From Faecalispora anaeroviscerum (GTDB lineage Bacteria > Bacillota > Clostridia > Oscillospirales > Acutalibacteraceae): a stretch of 64,000 nucleotides of DNA. Of this stretch, positions 26,247 through 35,309 are shown piece by piece. The stretch is from contig NZ_CANOOQ010000001.1 of NCBI RefSeq assembly GCF_947568225.1, forward strand, positions 2,790,001 through 2,854,000, in the 5' to 3' direction. The notes beneath the pieces are model-generated. The model saw only the letters and a list, made by a program, of their open reading frames with translations, was not told the DNA's origin and did no database searches. The stretch's first letter is position 1, and the number at the start of each line of letters is the position of its first letter. A program made the translations under genes and the position numbers.

Positions 26247-27839
26247 ATGGTTAAAAAAGTGAAAACCATAGAGCCAGTCAGACAAAAGGTGCTTGAAGAA
26301 CTGCGGCCGAAGAAAAAGGTCTGTGCCTACTGCCGAGTAAGTACAGATTCATCAAAGCAACATACTTCCTATGTCGCACAGACTGAATACTATCAGCAGT
26401 ATATACAAAGCCGAGAAGATTGGGAATATGTCGGAATCTTTGCTGACGAAGCAAAAACTGCAACGAAAGTAAAAAATCGTGATGAGTTTTTGCGAATGAT
26501 TAAGGAATGTGAAAAAGGCTATATCGACCTCATTATCACAAAATCCGTTACAAGGTTTGCAAGAAATACTGTAGACAGCATAGAAACCATCAGAAAACTA
26601 AAATCTCTTGGTGTAGCAATCTTCTTCGAAAAAGAGAACATCAATACCATGTCAGAGCAGAGCGAACAAATGCTGACCATCCTAAGCTCCATCGCTCAAG
26701 GAGAATCAGAGAGCATTTCTACCAATAACCGATGGGGCATCCAAAAGCGATTCCAAGATGGTAGCTACAACATTGGTTGCGTAGCATATGGATATACCAA
26801 GGATGAAAATGGCGAGCTTATCGTCAAAGAAAATGAGGCTGAAATCGTTCGCAGGATTTTTAATGAATACCTAAATGGAAAAGGAAGTTATCTCATAGCC
26901 AAGGGGTTGAACAGCGATAACATACCTACCATCCGAAACGGAGAAAAATGGAACGATAGCGTGATTAAGGAGATTTTACAAAACCCCATTTACGAGGGGG
27001 AACTGCTCATGCAGAAAACCTATACCACAGAGGGAGTACCCTTTACCAAAAAGCGAAATAAGGGCGAACTTCCTATGTATTCTATTAAAGAAAACCACCC
27101 ACCTATTATAACACAGCAGCAAGCAGAGAGAGTACGAGAAATCTATGCTTATCGCAGAATGCAGATGGGTGTTGATGATAGTGGCAAGTATCAAAACCGC
27201 TACGAGTTCAGCAGTAAGATTATTTGCAAAGAATGCGGAGGTACGTTCCGCAGACAAAAAATCTATATCGGCAAGCCTTATGAGAAAATACAATGGTGCT
27301 GTATTACCCATATTGAAAATAGCAAGCAGTGCCAAATGAAAGCAGTAAGAGAGGATATCATCAAAAATACTTATCTCACCATGTGGAATAAGCTAGTCAG
27401 TAACTACAGTGAAATCCTCTATCCCCTCTTAGAATCGCTAAGAAATCTTCGAATGAGCAAAGAACAAGAAGAACAAATTCTTGAGCTGAACAATAAAATA
27501 ACAGAATTGACAGAGCAGAGTCATATCCTAAGCAGAGTTGTGCAAAAGGGATATATTGACTCTGCTATTTTTATGGAGAAGCAAAATACCCTAAATATCC
27601 AAATCGAAGAATATAAGAAACGGCGAAATGTCTTGCTTGATGACAATGGATTTGAAAAAGAAATTGAGGGCACCAACAGACTACTGCAACTCATCCGATA
27701 TAATCCTATGATTATGGAGGAATATCAAGAAGAATTATTTATCCATACCGTAGATAAGGTGCTCATCGGCAAAGACGGCGATATCACATTCCGACTTATC
27801 AATAACCTTGAACTGACGGAAACCATTACAAAGGGGTGA
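26247..27839 (+). CDS. Large serine recombinase 1
   Basis: The 530-residue protein has a resolvase domain with catalytic Ser in AYCRVSTDSSKQ (about 32), ITKSVTRFARNTVD, the recombinase domain (about 185-310), a zinc ribbon (CKECGG, then C-x6-C) and a C-terminal coiled coil (about 410-470). ATG 26247 is eight bases after AAAGGAGG. It is the first of three tandem genes separated by a few bases and should, alone or with its partners, catalyse excision and integration. Confidence 0.92.
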   Translation: MVKKVKTIEPVRQKVLEELRPKKKVCAYCRVSTDSSKQHTSYVAQTEYYQQYIQSREDWEYVGIFADEAKTATKVKNRDEFLRMIKECEKGYIDLIITKSVTRFARNTVDSIETIRKLKSLGVAIFFEKENINTMSEQSEQMLTILSSIAQGESESISTNNRWGIQKRFQDGSYNIGCVAYGYTKDENGELIVKENEAEIVRRIFNEYLNGKGSYLIAKGLNSDNIPTIRNGEKWNDSVIKEILQNPIYEGELLMQKTYTTEGVPFTKKRNKGELPMYSIKENHPPIITQQQAERVREIYAYRRMQMGVDDSGKYQNRYEFSSKIICKECGGTFRRQKIYIGKPYEKIQWCCITHIENSKQCQMKAVREDIIKNTYLTMWNKLVSNYSEILYPLLESLRNLRMSKEQEEQILELNNKITELTEQSHILSRVVQKGYIDSAIFMEKQNTLNIQIEEYKKRRNVLLDDNGFEKEIEGTNRLLQLIRYNPMIMEEYQEELFIHTVDKVLIGKDGDITFRLINNLELTETITKG

Positions 27840-27843
27840 AAAG

Positions 27844-28815
27844 ATGCAAACACACTTACCGATTGGCTATAAAATGGTGGAGGGTAAAATTCACATCGAC
27901 CCCCAAAAAGCAGATACCGTAAAGAAAATCTATAACGAATATGTGAATGGGAAATCCATGCTCACCATTGCAAAGGAACTCAAAGAAAATGAGATACCGA
28001 ATGCCAATAATAAAACGAGCTGGACCCACGGTGCAGTGGGAAAAATCCTGCAAAATGCCAAATACATGGGCGATGACCTATATCCCCCTCTTATCAGCAA
28101 AGACTTGTTTCATAAAGCACGGGAAAAGCGAAAGGAAAAAACAGCACAGTTAGGAAGAACGGCACAGCTTAATAGCATGAATAACCACCATGCCTTTACA
28201 AACAGAATATTTTGTGGAGAATGCGGTGAACCCTATCGCAAATATGTAGAACACTGTAGAAAGACGAGCGAAAAAGTGCGGTGGAAGTGCAAGCGATACA
28301 TTTTTAATAACAAAGTCCAGTGCAGAAACCTGTTTTATACCCAGGATGAGATAAAGGCTGTTGTAACATCGGCAATCAATAAATTACTACGGAAAAGAAG
28401 CTTGCTTGACAAGCCCTATCGAAAAGAACCACTGAAAAAGGATATGGAGCTAAAGGCAGTAGAAAGTCGAATCGAGGAATTAGAGGAACAAGAACAGTTC
28501 TCCTCCTCCCACCTTGCGTCACTTATCTTCAAACGAGCAGAGCTTACTTACAAGGCTTCCCAAATAGAGGACCGCCCATTCAACACTCAGAGGATAAAAG
28601 AGAGTATAGAGGGTCTTGAGGAACTGACCGATTTTAGTGAAGAACTGATGGTGAAAATCGTAAAGAAAATTATCATCTATCAAGATGGAAAAATAGAAAC
28701 AGAATTTATCAATGGACTGAAGTTCAGTAAAATCATAGAAAACAAACGAAAGGATGAGCATAATGGCAGTACAGAAAAAGAGTGTGGCAATCATACCGCC
28801 ACAGATGAAATATGA
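27844..28815 (+). CDS. Recombinase-like protein lacking the catalytic domain
   Basis: The 323-residue product aligns with the recombinase and zinc-ribbon part of large serine recombinases but starts at the position of the DNA-binding domain: IGYKMVEGKIHIDPQKADTV, then IFCGECGEPYRK and a coiled-coil end. There is no resolvase Ser region, and the start ATG 27844 has GGGGTGAAAAG upstream. It is not simply a truncated copy, since the frame is intact and the gene sits tightly between two complete recombinases. It may act as a DNA-binding partner or directionality factor. Confidence 0.8.
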   Translation: MQTHLPIGYKMVEGKIHIDPQKADTVKKIYNEYVNGKSMLTIAKELKENEIPNANNKTSWTHGAVGKILQNAKYMGDDLYPPLISKDLFHKAREKRKEKTAQLGRTAQLNSMNNHHAFTNRIFCGECGEPYRKYVEHCRKTSEKVRWKCKRYIFNNKVQCRNLFYTQDEIKAVVTSAINKLLRKRSLLDKPYRKEPLKKDMELKAVESRIEELEEQEQFSSSHLASLIFKRAELTYKASQIEDRPFNTQRIKESIEGLEELTDFSEELMVKIVKKIIIYQDGKIETEFINGLKFSKIIENKRKDEHNGSTEKECGNHTATDEI

Positions 28816-30415
28816 TAAACAGATTCGGGTAGAGCAAAAAACCTTGCGTGTAGCCGCCTACTGTCGAGTAAGCACCTTACTTGAGCAACAGGAAGGCAGT
28901 TATGAAGCTCAGGTAGATTACTACACCAATAAAATAAACAGCAATCCAAACTGGAAATGTGCAGGCATATTCGCTGACGACGGTAAGTCCGCAACGCAAA
29001 CCAATAAGCGTGATGACTTCAATGCCATGATCGATGCTTGCCTTGTGGGAAAAATAGACTTAGTCCTAACCAAGTCGGTGAGCAGATTCGCAAGGAATAC
29101 AGTAGATGCCCTACAGAATATCCGAAAACTCAAAGAGAAAGGTATCCCCGTCATTTTTGAAAAAGAAGGTGTTAACACCATGGAAAGCGGTGGTGAACTG
29201 CTTATCACCATCTTAAGCAGCCAAGCACAGGAGGAAAGCCGTAACATCAGCGAAAATACAAGATGGGGTGTGACACGAAGATTTGAAAATGGAATCGTCC
29301 AAGTCAACCACAAGAAATTTTTAGGATATACCAAAGATGAGGATGGAAACCTCGTAGTAGTACCAGAGGAAGCCGTTATCGTAAAGAGAATTTTTAGGGA
29401 ATACCTTGAGGGCAAAAGCATCATCAATATCGCACGAGGGCTTGATGCCGATGGCATACTGACAGTAACAGGACTTGACCACTGGCATCCGGGGACAATA
29501 GATAAAATGCTCTCAAACGAAAAATTCTGTGGAGATGCCTGTATGCAGAAAACCTATACCGTAGATTTCCTCACCAAGAAAAAGGTTAAAAATGATGGCT
29601 ATGTCAGACAGTACTATATAGAGGATAATCATGAAGCAATCATTCCCAAGGAGCTGTTCCACCAAGTGCAGGAAGAAAAGCTTCGCAGAGCCTCCCTACA
29701 CAAGTCGTCAGTAACCCGAAAGAAAAATAAAGAGGAAAAAGAGAAAAGTAAATATAGCTCCAAATACATACTGACCGACCTCATGGTCTGTGCAGAATGC
29801 GGACACGCCTATCGCAGACAGATATGGTCCAAGTATGGTGATAAATCAGCAGTGTGGAGATGTGAGGATAGGCTCAAGCAAGGCAAAAAGTCACGATGCC
29901 AACACTCTCCAACATTGAAAGAAGAACAGCTACACGATGCCATTATGACGGCAATCAACAGTGTGGTTGAAAATACTGGCGAATTTATCGGCACCTTCCG
30001 AGAAAATGTCATCAGAGTTATCGGCAACTACAGCACCCAAGGTGTCACAACAGAATATGACGAGCAGATTGAAAAGCTACAACAGCAAATGCTGACACTT
30101 ATCGAAAACAATGCAAAGCAAGGAGCTGTCAGCGAGGATTTTGACACAGAATACAAGCAACTATCCGAGCAGATCAATGGGCTAAAAACAGCAAGAATCC
30201 AAATGGTGCAAGCTAAGAAAAAGGCAGAAAGCTATAAAGAGAGAGTAGAGCAACTAGACAAAACCATCACTACTGTCAATCCACAGGTGAGAGAATTCGA
30301 CCAAGACCTTGTGAAACGGCTCATATCCTCCATCAAAGTGCATAAGAACATGAAACTGGAGATACAATTCCACTCAGGAATCGTGATAAAACAGGAAGTA
30401 GACTACTATGAATAG
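28763..30415 (+). CDS. Large serine recombinase 2 (third gene)
   Basis: The 550-residue protein is complete: catalytic Ser in AAYCRVSTLLEQQ (about 37), LVLTKSVSRFARNTVD, recombinase domain, zinc ribbon (CAECGHAYRR, then C) and coiled coil (about 430-500). ATG 28763 is chosen over 28754 because AAAGGA lies at 28750-28754. It overlaps the preceding gene by 53 bases. It ends just before two hairpins that close the element. Confidence 0.92.
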   Translation: MAVQKKSVAIIPPQMKYDKQIRVEQKTLRVAAYCRVSTLLEQQEGSYEAQVDYYTNKINSNPNWKCAGIFADDGKSATQTNKRDDFNAMIDACLVGKIDLVLTKSVSRFARNTVDALQNIRKLKEKGIPVIFEKEGVNTMESGGELLITILSSQAQEESRNISENTRWGVTRRFENGIVQVNHKKFLGYTKDEDGNLVVVPEEAVIVKRIFREYLEGKSIINIARGLDADGILTVTGLDHWHPGTIDKMLSNEKFCGDACMQKTYTVDFLTKKKVKNDGYVRQYYIEDNHEAIIPKELFHQVQEEKLRRASLHKSSVTRKKNKEEKEKSKYSSKYILTDLMVCAECGHAYRRQIWSKYGDKSAVWRCEDRLKQGKKSRCQHSPTLKEEQLHDAIMTAINSVVENTGEFIGTFRENVIRVIGNYSTQGVTTEYDEQIEKLQQQMLTLIENNAKQGAVSEDFDTEYKQLSEQINGLKTARIQMVQAKKKAESYKERVEQLDKTITTVNPQVREFDQDLVKRLISSIKVHKNMKLEIQFHSGIVIKQEVDYYE

Positions 30416-30426
30416 GCAGTGAAATA

Positions 30427-30450
30427 GGAGTAGGGTATGTTCCCTACTCC
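30427..30450. terminator. Hairpin after the recombinases
   Basis: GGAGTAGGG (30427-30435) and CCCTACTCC (30442-30450) form a perfect nine-base stem with a six-base loop. No T run follows directly. Confidence 0.55.
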
Positions 30451-30465
30451 TAAGCTGTGATTGCT

Positions 30466-30505
30466 AAGACTAAAGCCTTCGGTGATTGCCGAGGGTTTTA
30501 GTCTT
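30466..30505. terminator. Long hairpin at the presumed ICE end
   Basis: AAGACTAAAGCCTTCGG pairs with CCGAGGGTTTTAGTCTT with two wobble pairs. It is the last structured element before the RnlAB promoter region, so it may terminate the recombinase transcript or lie at the element's end. Confidence 0.6.
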
Positions 30506-30630
30506 GGTGATCAAAGGTAAGGGAACCGCATAAAATCACAATAATTTAAGAAATTATTGTGTTGTGAGATGAGCAGGCAGCAAAAAATCTTGTATTTTTT
30601 AATATAATCTGCTATAATTATCTTGGTATA

Positions 30631-30659
30631 TTGACACTAAAAAGAAAATGTGATAAAAT
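30631..30659 (+). promoter_or_regulatory. Sigma-A promoter of the RnlAB operon
   Basis: A consensus TTGACA (30631-30636) and TAAAAT (30654-30659) are separated by 17 bases, 27 bases before the start codon, with ACAGGAGG at 30674-30681. The short leader leaves little space for an operator outside the promoter. Confidence 0.75.
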
Positions 30660-30686
30660 ACAAAATTCTCATACAGGAGGATAGCC

Positions 30687-32393
30687 ATGGCAAAGAAATT
30701 TTATGCTGTAAAAAAAGGCGTTAAGCCAGGAATATATGAATCATGGAACGATTGCCAATCGCAAATACATGGTTATTCTGGTGCTGTATATAAAAGTTTT
30801 CCCACATACGATGAGGCTATAAAATATCTTCAAGGAGATGTCGATAAAAAAAGTTCGGATACTCCCAATGTGATACTCCCTCAGACGATTGCAACAGCTT
30901 ATGTCGATGGCAGCTATGACTCTGTAACTAATAGATTTTCATGCGGTGTAGTGCTTTTTCACAATGGAAAAGAAGAACATTTTTCAGAAGTGTTTTGTGA
31001 TAACAGTTTAGCTGAAATGAATAACGTTGCGGGAGAAATTAAGGGTTCTGAACGAGCAATACAATACTGTTTAGATAATAAGATAAATAGCATCACAATT
31101 TACCATGACTATGAGGGCATTGCAAAATGGTGTACAGGTGAGTGGCAAGCTAAAAAAACAGGAACGAAAGCATATAAAGCTTTTTTTGATGAAGCTGCAA
31201 AAACTGTGGAAATTCATTTTGTAAAAGTAAAAGGACACTCCGGAGATAAGTACAATGAGTTAGCAGATCTCCTTGCAAAGGAAGCTATGGTAAATGGCAC
31301 TATACACAAAGAAGTATACAATGCCAAGGAGGAAAACAAAGTGGCAAAGAAAAAATCATTTTTTATAAATAGAGAAGAAATTAGACCTTCAATTTTAAAA
31401 ATTGGGCAAGAGCAATGGACAACTTTTGAGGCAAGTGAATTAGTAAAGACGGGTAATCCGTATAGATGCCAAATTGTAGCTGATGGAAAAAAAGCAATTT
31501 TAGACTTTTATTTTAATACAAATGGATCAACAACGATATCTCCTACAGGAACAAACACAGACATTTCCTCAACCATAAAAGCTATTCTTGAACAAAACTG
31601 TACATATTCAAATGATGCAGAAGGTAAAACTTACTCGTTTAAGAAACTACCAACTGAATGGTCGGAGAAATTAATCCAATATTTAAAAACGCTAGTTAAA
31701 GAAGAACCTGCTTTTGATAAAGTAGAAAAGCAACCATTACATGAAGTTTATAGATTTACGAGCAGTATTGGAGATACGTTAGTAATTAACATTTACAATA
31801 ATGGAACAATAACCTTACAAGGAAAACCCGCATATTTATATAGTGAAGCAATCTCCTTTTTATCGTACTGCGAGAGTGTATCAGTAGATGACATCGTAGA
31901 TACAATTAATAATCTCCATAATGTGGATCTAAAAACGGAAGATGTGCGAAGTGAGATGGAGGTGCTTTTACCTCGGTCTTATAAAAATTTAGATGAAATG
32001 ATTTTGAAATTGTTGTCACCATCGATTTCGTTAAGAAAAATTAAAATGCCGTTGGAGGATTATTCTTGCTATGCTTTTCCGGCATTAAGGGCGTTGGAAG
32101 GATATATCAAATATCTATTTGGTATGAAATCAATTACTATTGGGCATACTTTTTATAAAATCTTTGATAATGGTACGCTAACTGCTGATATTGTAGCAAA
32201 AGTTGCAGATGTGAATTTCCAACATGAACTTGAAAGACTTTATAATTACTTAATCAATAATAGGCATGTTATTTTTCATACAGAGCAGATACTAATAGGA
32301 ACGACTATTCTAGAGGATAAACAAGAAGCCGATGAAATTGTAAATAATGTATTGAATTTAATTGAAACATCATATATAAGTATAAATAAGTAG
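30687..32393 (+). CDS. rnlA: Viroplasmin-RNase H1-RnlA fusion toxin
   Basis: The 568-residue protein joins three parts. Residues 3-50 are a caulimovirus viroplasmin-type domain (KKFYAVKKGVKPGIY) that binds RNA-DNA hybrids. Residues 68-201 are an RNase H1 domain with all catalytic residues: D74 (YVDGSYD), E117 (AGEIKG), D141 (YHDYEG), H184 (VKGHSGD) and D194. The remainder matches RnlA, with HEPN residues R468 and E471 (RALE) and the R526-x4-H531 motif (NRHVIFH), equivalent in spacing to those described for E. coli RnlA. RnlA is an mRNA-degrading anti-phage toxin, and in E. coli it needs RNase HI for activity. Here both are one polypeptide. RnlB follows 22 bases later. Confidence 0.85.
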   Translation: MAKKFYAVKKGVKPGIYESWNDCQSQIHGYSGAVYKSFPTYDEAIKYLQGDVDKKSSDTPNVILPQTIATAYVDGSYDSVTNRFSCGVVLFHNGKEEHFSEVFCDNSLAEMNNVAGEIKGSERAIQYCLDNKINSITIYHDYEGIAKWCTGEWQAKKTGTKAYKAFFDEAAKTVEIHFVKVKGHSGDKYNELADLLAKEAMVNGTIHKEVYNAKEENKVAKKKSFFINREEIRPSILKIGQEQWTTFEASELVKTGNPYRCQIVADGKKAILDFYFNTNGSTTISPTGTNTDISSTIKAILEQNCTYSNDAEGKTYSFKKLPTEWSEKLIQYLKTLVKEEPAFDKVEKQPLHEVYRFTSSIGDTLVINIYNNGTITLQGKPAYLYSEAISFLSYCESVSVDDIVDTINNLHNVDLKTEDVRSEMEVLLPRSYKNLDEMILKLLSPSISLRKIKMPLEDYSCYAFPALRALEGYIKYLFGMKSITIGHTFYKIFDNGTLTADIVAKVADVNFQHELERLYNYLINNRHVIFHTEQILIGTTILEDKQEADEIVNNVLNLIETSYISINK

Positions 32394-32415
32394 CGACAAG
32401 AAAGGAGGGTTCGTT

Positions 32416-32769
32416 ATGGAGGCATATCAAATTTTAAAATTAAATAATGAACCATTTGACTTCCTCGTCATTGCAACATCATATGAAAATCCATTAAGTC
32501 ATATTGACGAAATTAGCAAAGAGATTAAAGCAGAGCATGCTAAGATATTGTTTGACTTAACATTAATAAATGGCACAAAAAGCAACAGATATATTTCTTG
32601 TGATTTTCGTCTAGGTGAAAGTTATTTACAATCCTGTTCTGTAGTAAAAGAAATAGATGTGTGCATTAAAAATATATCTCATAATTACTTTGCACAAAAT
32701 CATGATGTTGTGCAAAATAGTGTAGTCCCAAATTCCTTAAAGTTTTTATTAAAATCTGGTATGATTTAA
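32416..32769 (+). CDS. rnlB: RnlB-like antitoxin
   Basis: The 117-residue protein has the RnlB size and character: an N-terminal beta region (YQILKLNNEPFDFLVIATSY), YENPLSHIDEI, a LTLINGTKSNRYI segment and a C-terminal SVVPNSLKFLLKSGMI. GAAAGGAGG (32399-32407) precedes ATG 32416. It follows the fused toxin directly and is closed by an intrinsic terminator, so the pair forms a two-gene unit. It should bind the HEPN part and block RNase activity; loss during phage shut-off of host expression would free the toxin. Confidence 0.8.
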   Translation: MEAYQILKLNNEPFDFLVIATSYENPLSHIDEISKEIKAEHAKILFDLTLINGTKSNRYISCDFRLGESYLQSCSVVKEIDVCIKNISHNYFAQNHDVVQNSVVPNSLKFLLKSGMI

Positions 32770-32779
32770 GAAGTTTTTT

Positions 32780-32816
32780 AACCGTATCTCTAATTTACTT
32801 TAAGATACGGTTTTTT
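32780..32816 (+). terminator. Intrinsic terminator of RnlAB
   Basis: AACCGTATCT (32780-32789) and AGATACGGTT (32803-32812) form a perfect ten-base stem followed by T residues. Confidence 0.85.
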
Positions 32817-33294
32817 CAATTATTGATATTCTAGATTATCAATATGCGTTAGTTTAATCTATGATATAATTGTATAGAATAAAGCCTTCAAATAAATATG
32901 TTTGAAAGTTTTATTGCGTACAATTTTATGAGATTGATAAAATTGTGTAGTACAACAGCCAATGTCGAGCCGAAAACAATTGAAGATTTTCGGAAAAGTA
33001 GGCACCGCCAAGGAATCACTAGGTTTTAGTAGCATAGTTTTTGTCTACTCAAGGCACGTTGAGACGGTAGTATTGATGACGCGCAATATATAGTGGAACA
33101 CGGCAGTAATTACGCAACATATTGTGTTTTGGTTGAATCGAGAAAGGAAAATAGCCTACTTTTTATTCGCAATAATCCATGATGTAATTAGGCTATAACG
33201 GTTAGCAAAATGGGGTGGAATGGGTCATTATATTGCTTGACTGTGTTCTTTTTTAGAGCGTATATAGTAGTACGATTTTATAGGAGGTACTACT
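32817..33294. other. Non-coding gap with dispersed repeat copy
   Basis: No ORF is supported. The gap holds the first copy of a 24-base repeat (33055-33078) that recurs at 35822-35845 and, diverged, at 38486-38516. AATAGCCTACTT also occurs here (33150-33161) and again near 35700 and 38366. A likely promoter for the next gene lies at 33237-33266 (TTGACT, 18 bases, TATATA). Confidence 0.6.
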
Positions 33295-33543
33295 ATGTTA
33301 TATGTAAAAAGCATCGGCGAGAATGGCAAAGATACATTCCACCCCATCAAGGACAACAATGTTTATATTCTCTGCAAGAAGTGTGGACAGATGGTTCCGG
33401 TTCTCGAACCTGCGGGATTTCTCTATGAATTAGCAGCCTGCGCTTCCTCTATCGAAGCGGCAGACATTTGCGACGCCTGTTTAGAGAAAGAATGTGAGTT
33501 GGAAGATGAGCTGTTGAAGAAAGACCCTGCAGAAGAAGTATAA
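33295..33543 (+). CDS. Small Cys-rich (zinc-ribbon-like) protein
   Basis: The 82-residue protein carries CKKCGQMVPV (about 28-37) and a later CDACLEKEC, enough for one zinc site, and an acidic tail. ATAGGAGG precedes ATG 33295. It lies 37 bases before a serine-recombinase pseudogene; similar small proteins accompany recombinases in clostridial cassettes. The function is unknown. Confidence 0.65.
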   Translation: MLYVKSIGENGKDTFHPIKDNNVYILCKKCGQMVPVLEPAGFLYELAACASSIEAADICDACLEKECELEDELLKKDPAEEV

Positions 33544-33579
33544 TTTATCTGGGCAGACTGTTCATAAGGAGGGATTGAA

Positions 33580-34506
33580 GTGGATCCAAAGGTGTTTTTT
33601 ATACCGGCAAAACCGGATAAAATTGTGAAGAACGTCGGTATATACTGCCGGGTCAGTACTTCTGACAAAGACCAGTTGAACAGCCTCGCTGTCCAGATAT
33701 CTGCATTGACGAAAGCGGTATCCCATGTTGAGTAGTGGAAACTGCGTGATACTTTTATCGACATTGGTTCCGCAAAATCAGAAGTCCCCCGCAAGGAATT
33801 TGAGCGAATGCTACAGGAGTGCGAAGCACACAACATTTCTGTCATCCTGACAAAAAGCATTAGCCGGTTCGGCAGAGACACCGTAGATACGCTGGAGGCC
33901 CTACGTCGATTAAAGGCAGCCGGCACACGGGTTATATTCGAGCAGGAAAACCTGGATACGGATAATACGGACAGCGATTTGATGATATCCGTGATTGAAT
34001 CTTTCGCTCAGGCTGAAAACGAAACCAGAAGTGATAATATCCGTATGGGTCTGAATTTTCGGGCCGCCCAGGGGACATCGGGTTTATACAGACGCAGACT
34101 GTACGGATACGACAAAACCGCCGAGGGCGAGTTGGTTTTAAATAAAGAGCAGGCACAGGTTGTCCGTGATATTTTCCGCTGGTACAATGATGGAAAAAGC
34201 GTCCTTGGAATCATCAAGGAACTTGAAAAGAAAGACACTTCTTCCCCAACCGGCAAACCAAAATGGAGCAAGCGGTCCGTTGAGAACATTCTTACCAATG
34301 AGAAGTATATCGGCACCGTCAGACTGACAGATTCGGTTACCGGAAAATATGAGTACTTGGCAAAGGACAATCATCCGCCCATCATCACGGAGGATGTATT
34401 TCGGGATGCACAGGAAGCGAAAAATCGCAGGTCGAATGTAATTACAGATGAAAACGGCACCCATCGCAAAGGGGAAAAATACAGTTCCAAAGAAAAGAAA
34501 TCATAA
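33580..34506 (+). pseudogene. Serine recombinase with internal stop
   Basis: GTG 33580 (after AAGGAGG) starts a recombinase frame with the catalytic region VGIYCRVSTSDKDQ, broken by TAG at 33733-33735. The same frame continues with LTKSISRFGRDTVD and the recombinase domain to GEKYSSKEKKS at 34506. The zinc ribbon and coiled coil are absent, so it is short as well as interrupted. An internal start at 33808 would lack the nucleophile. It is decayed. Confidence 0.88.
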
Positions 34507-34537
34507 GAACTTATGCATTATAAGGTGGGCGATTGCA

Positions 34538-35308
34538 GTGTATTGTGCGGATTTAAAAAATTTAAAAGTAAAACATAGCGTTTTTGGAGTAGGCGTCATA
34601 ACGGAGACCTCAGACAATTATCTGATTATCAAATTTGCAATGAGGGAATCAAAGTTTGTATATCCAGACGCTTTTGAAAAATTTATAACAGCCGATGATG
34701 AGGCAGTACAAGCTGAAATTATAGAAGAAATCAAGAATAAAAAACTTGCTGCTGAAGCACAGCAGCAAGCGGCAGAGGAAGCCCATAAGACTGAAGAAAA
34801 GCTCTGTGCAGCAGGGAGACAAGCTATTCCTATAAAAAGAAATAGAAGAAATATTGAGGATGGCTTTGACCCTGATTATAACGTGAAGCATTTAGCAAGA
34901 CAGCCTATTCTCACCTATCAGCAGGTAGAGGACCAATTTGGAATTAAGATTGCAGGTTTTGGCCGAGGAATTAATAGAACACAATCAACTGTAGTTCTTA
35001 TTTCATCAGTAGATAAAAAGAAGACCGGTTTTGTATATCATGACCATTGGACCCCTGACGGGGATTATATGTATTCCGGTGAAGGAAAAACCGGAGACCA
35101 GCAAATGACTCTTGGCAATAAGGCAATTGTAGATGCAGAGCGCGACGGTAAAATAATACATTTGTTTGTTAAATTCTCACCACAGGAATATTACTATCAA
35201 GGTATATTTTCTTTGGAGGATTATACATACGAAGATGACAAAGACGAATCTGGAAACGTTCGCAAAGAGTATAAGTTCAGATTAAGAAAACAGCATTTAG
35301 AGGGATAA
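34538..35308 (+). CDS. SRA-like modified-DNA reader protein, possibly truncated
   Basis: The 256-residue product has a short N-terminal beta domain (VKHSVFGVGVI...FVYPDAFEKF), a Glu/Ala-rich helix, and a C-terminal domain with NRTQSTVVLISS, HDHWTPDGDYMYSGEG and KTGDQQMTLGNKAI, the pattern of SRA-like domains attached to McrA/HNH nucleases that sense modified cytosine or phosphorothioate DNA. No nuclease motif is present. GTG 34538 follows AAGGTGG; the frame extends upstream into the recombinase remnant, so the true N-terminus may have been lost. A MutT gene follows by one base. Confidence 0.6.
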   Translation: MYCADLKNLKVKHSVFGVGVITETSDNYLIIKFAMRESKFVYPDAFEKFITADDEAVQAEIIEEIKNKKLAAEAQQQAAEEAHKTEEKLCAAGRQAIPIKRNRRNIEDGFDPDYNVKHLARQPILTYQQVEDQFGIKIAGFGRGINRTQSTVVLISSVDKKKTGFVYHDHWTPDGDYMYSGEGKTGDQQMTLGNKAIVDAERDGKIIHLFVKFSPQEYYYQGIFSLEDYTYEDDKDESGNVRKEYKFRLRKQHLEG

Positions 35309-35309
35309 T

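Larger units (their letters stand above)
1..30505. mobile_element. Right part of a Tn1549-like integrative conjugative element (left end outside window)
   Basis: The stretch carries the parts expected of a clostridial conjugative transposon, nearly all on the plus strand: VirB3/PrgI-like protein, VirB4, M23 hydrolase, MobC-like protein, MobP-type relaxase, toprim protein, VirD4, a sigma-like regulator and three serine-recombinase-family genes. The recombinases normally mark one end of such elements, and two hairpins at 30427-30505 close the unit. No VirB6-like gene or left end is visible, so the element must continue upstream. Exact attachment sites were not identified. The right boundary is inferred. 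Confidence 0.85.
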
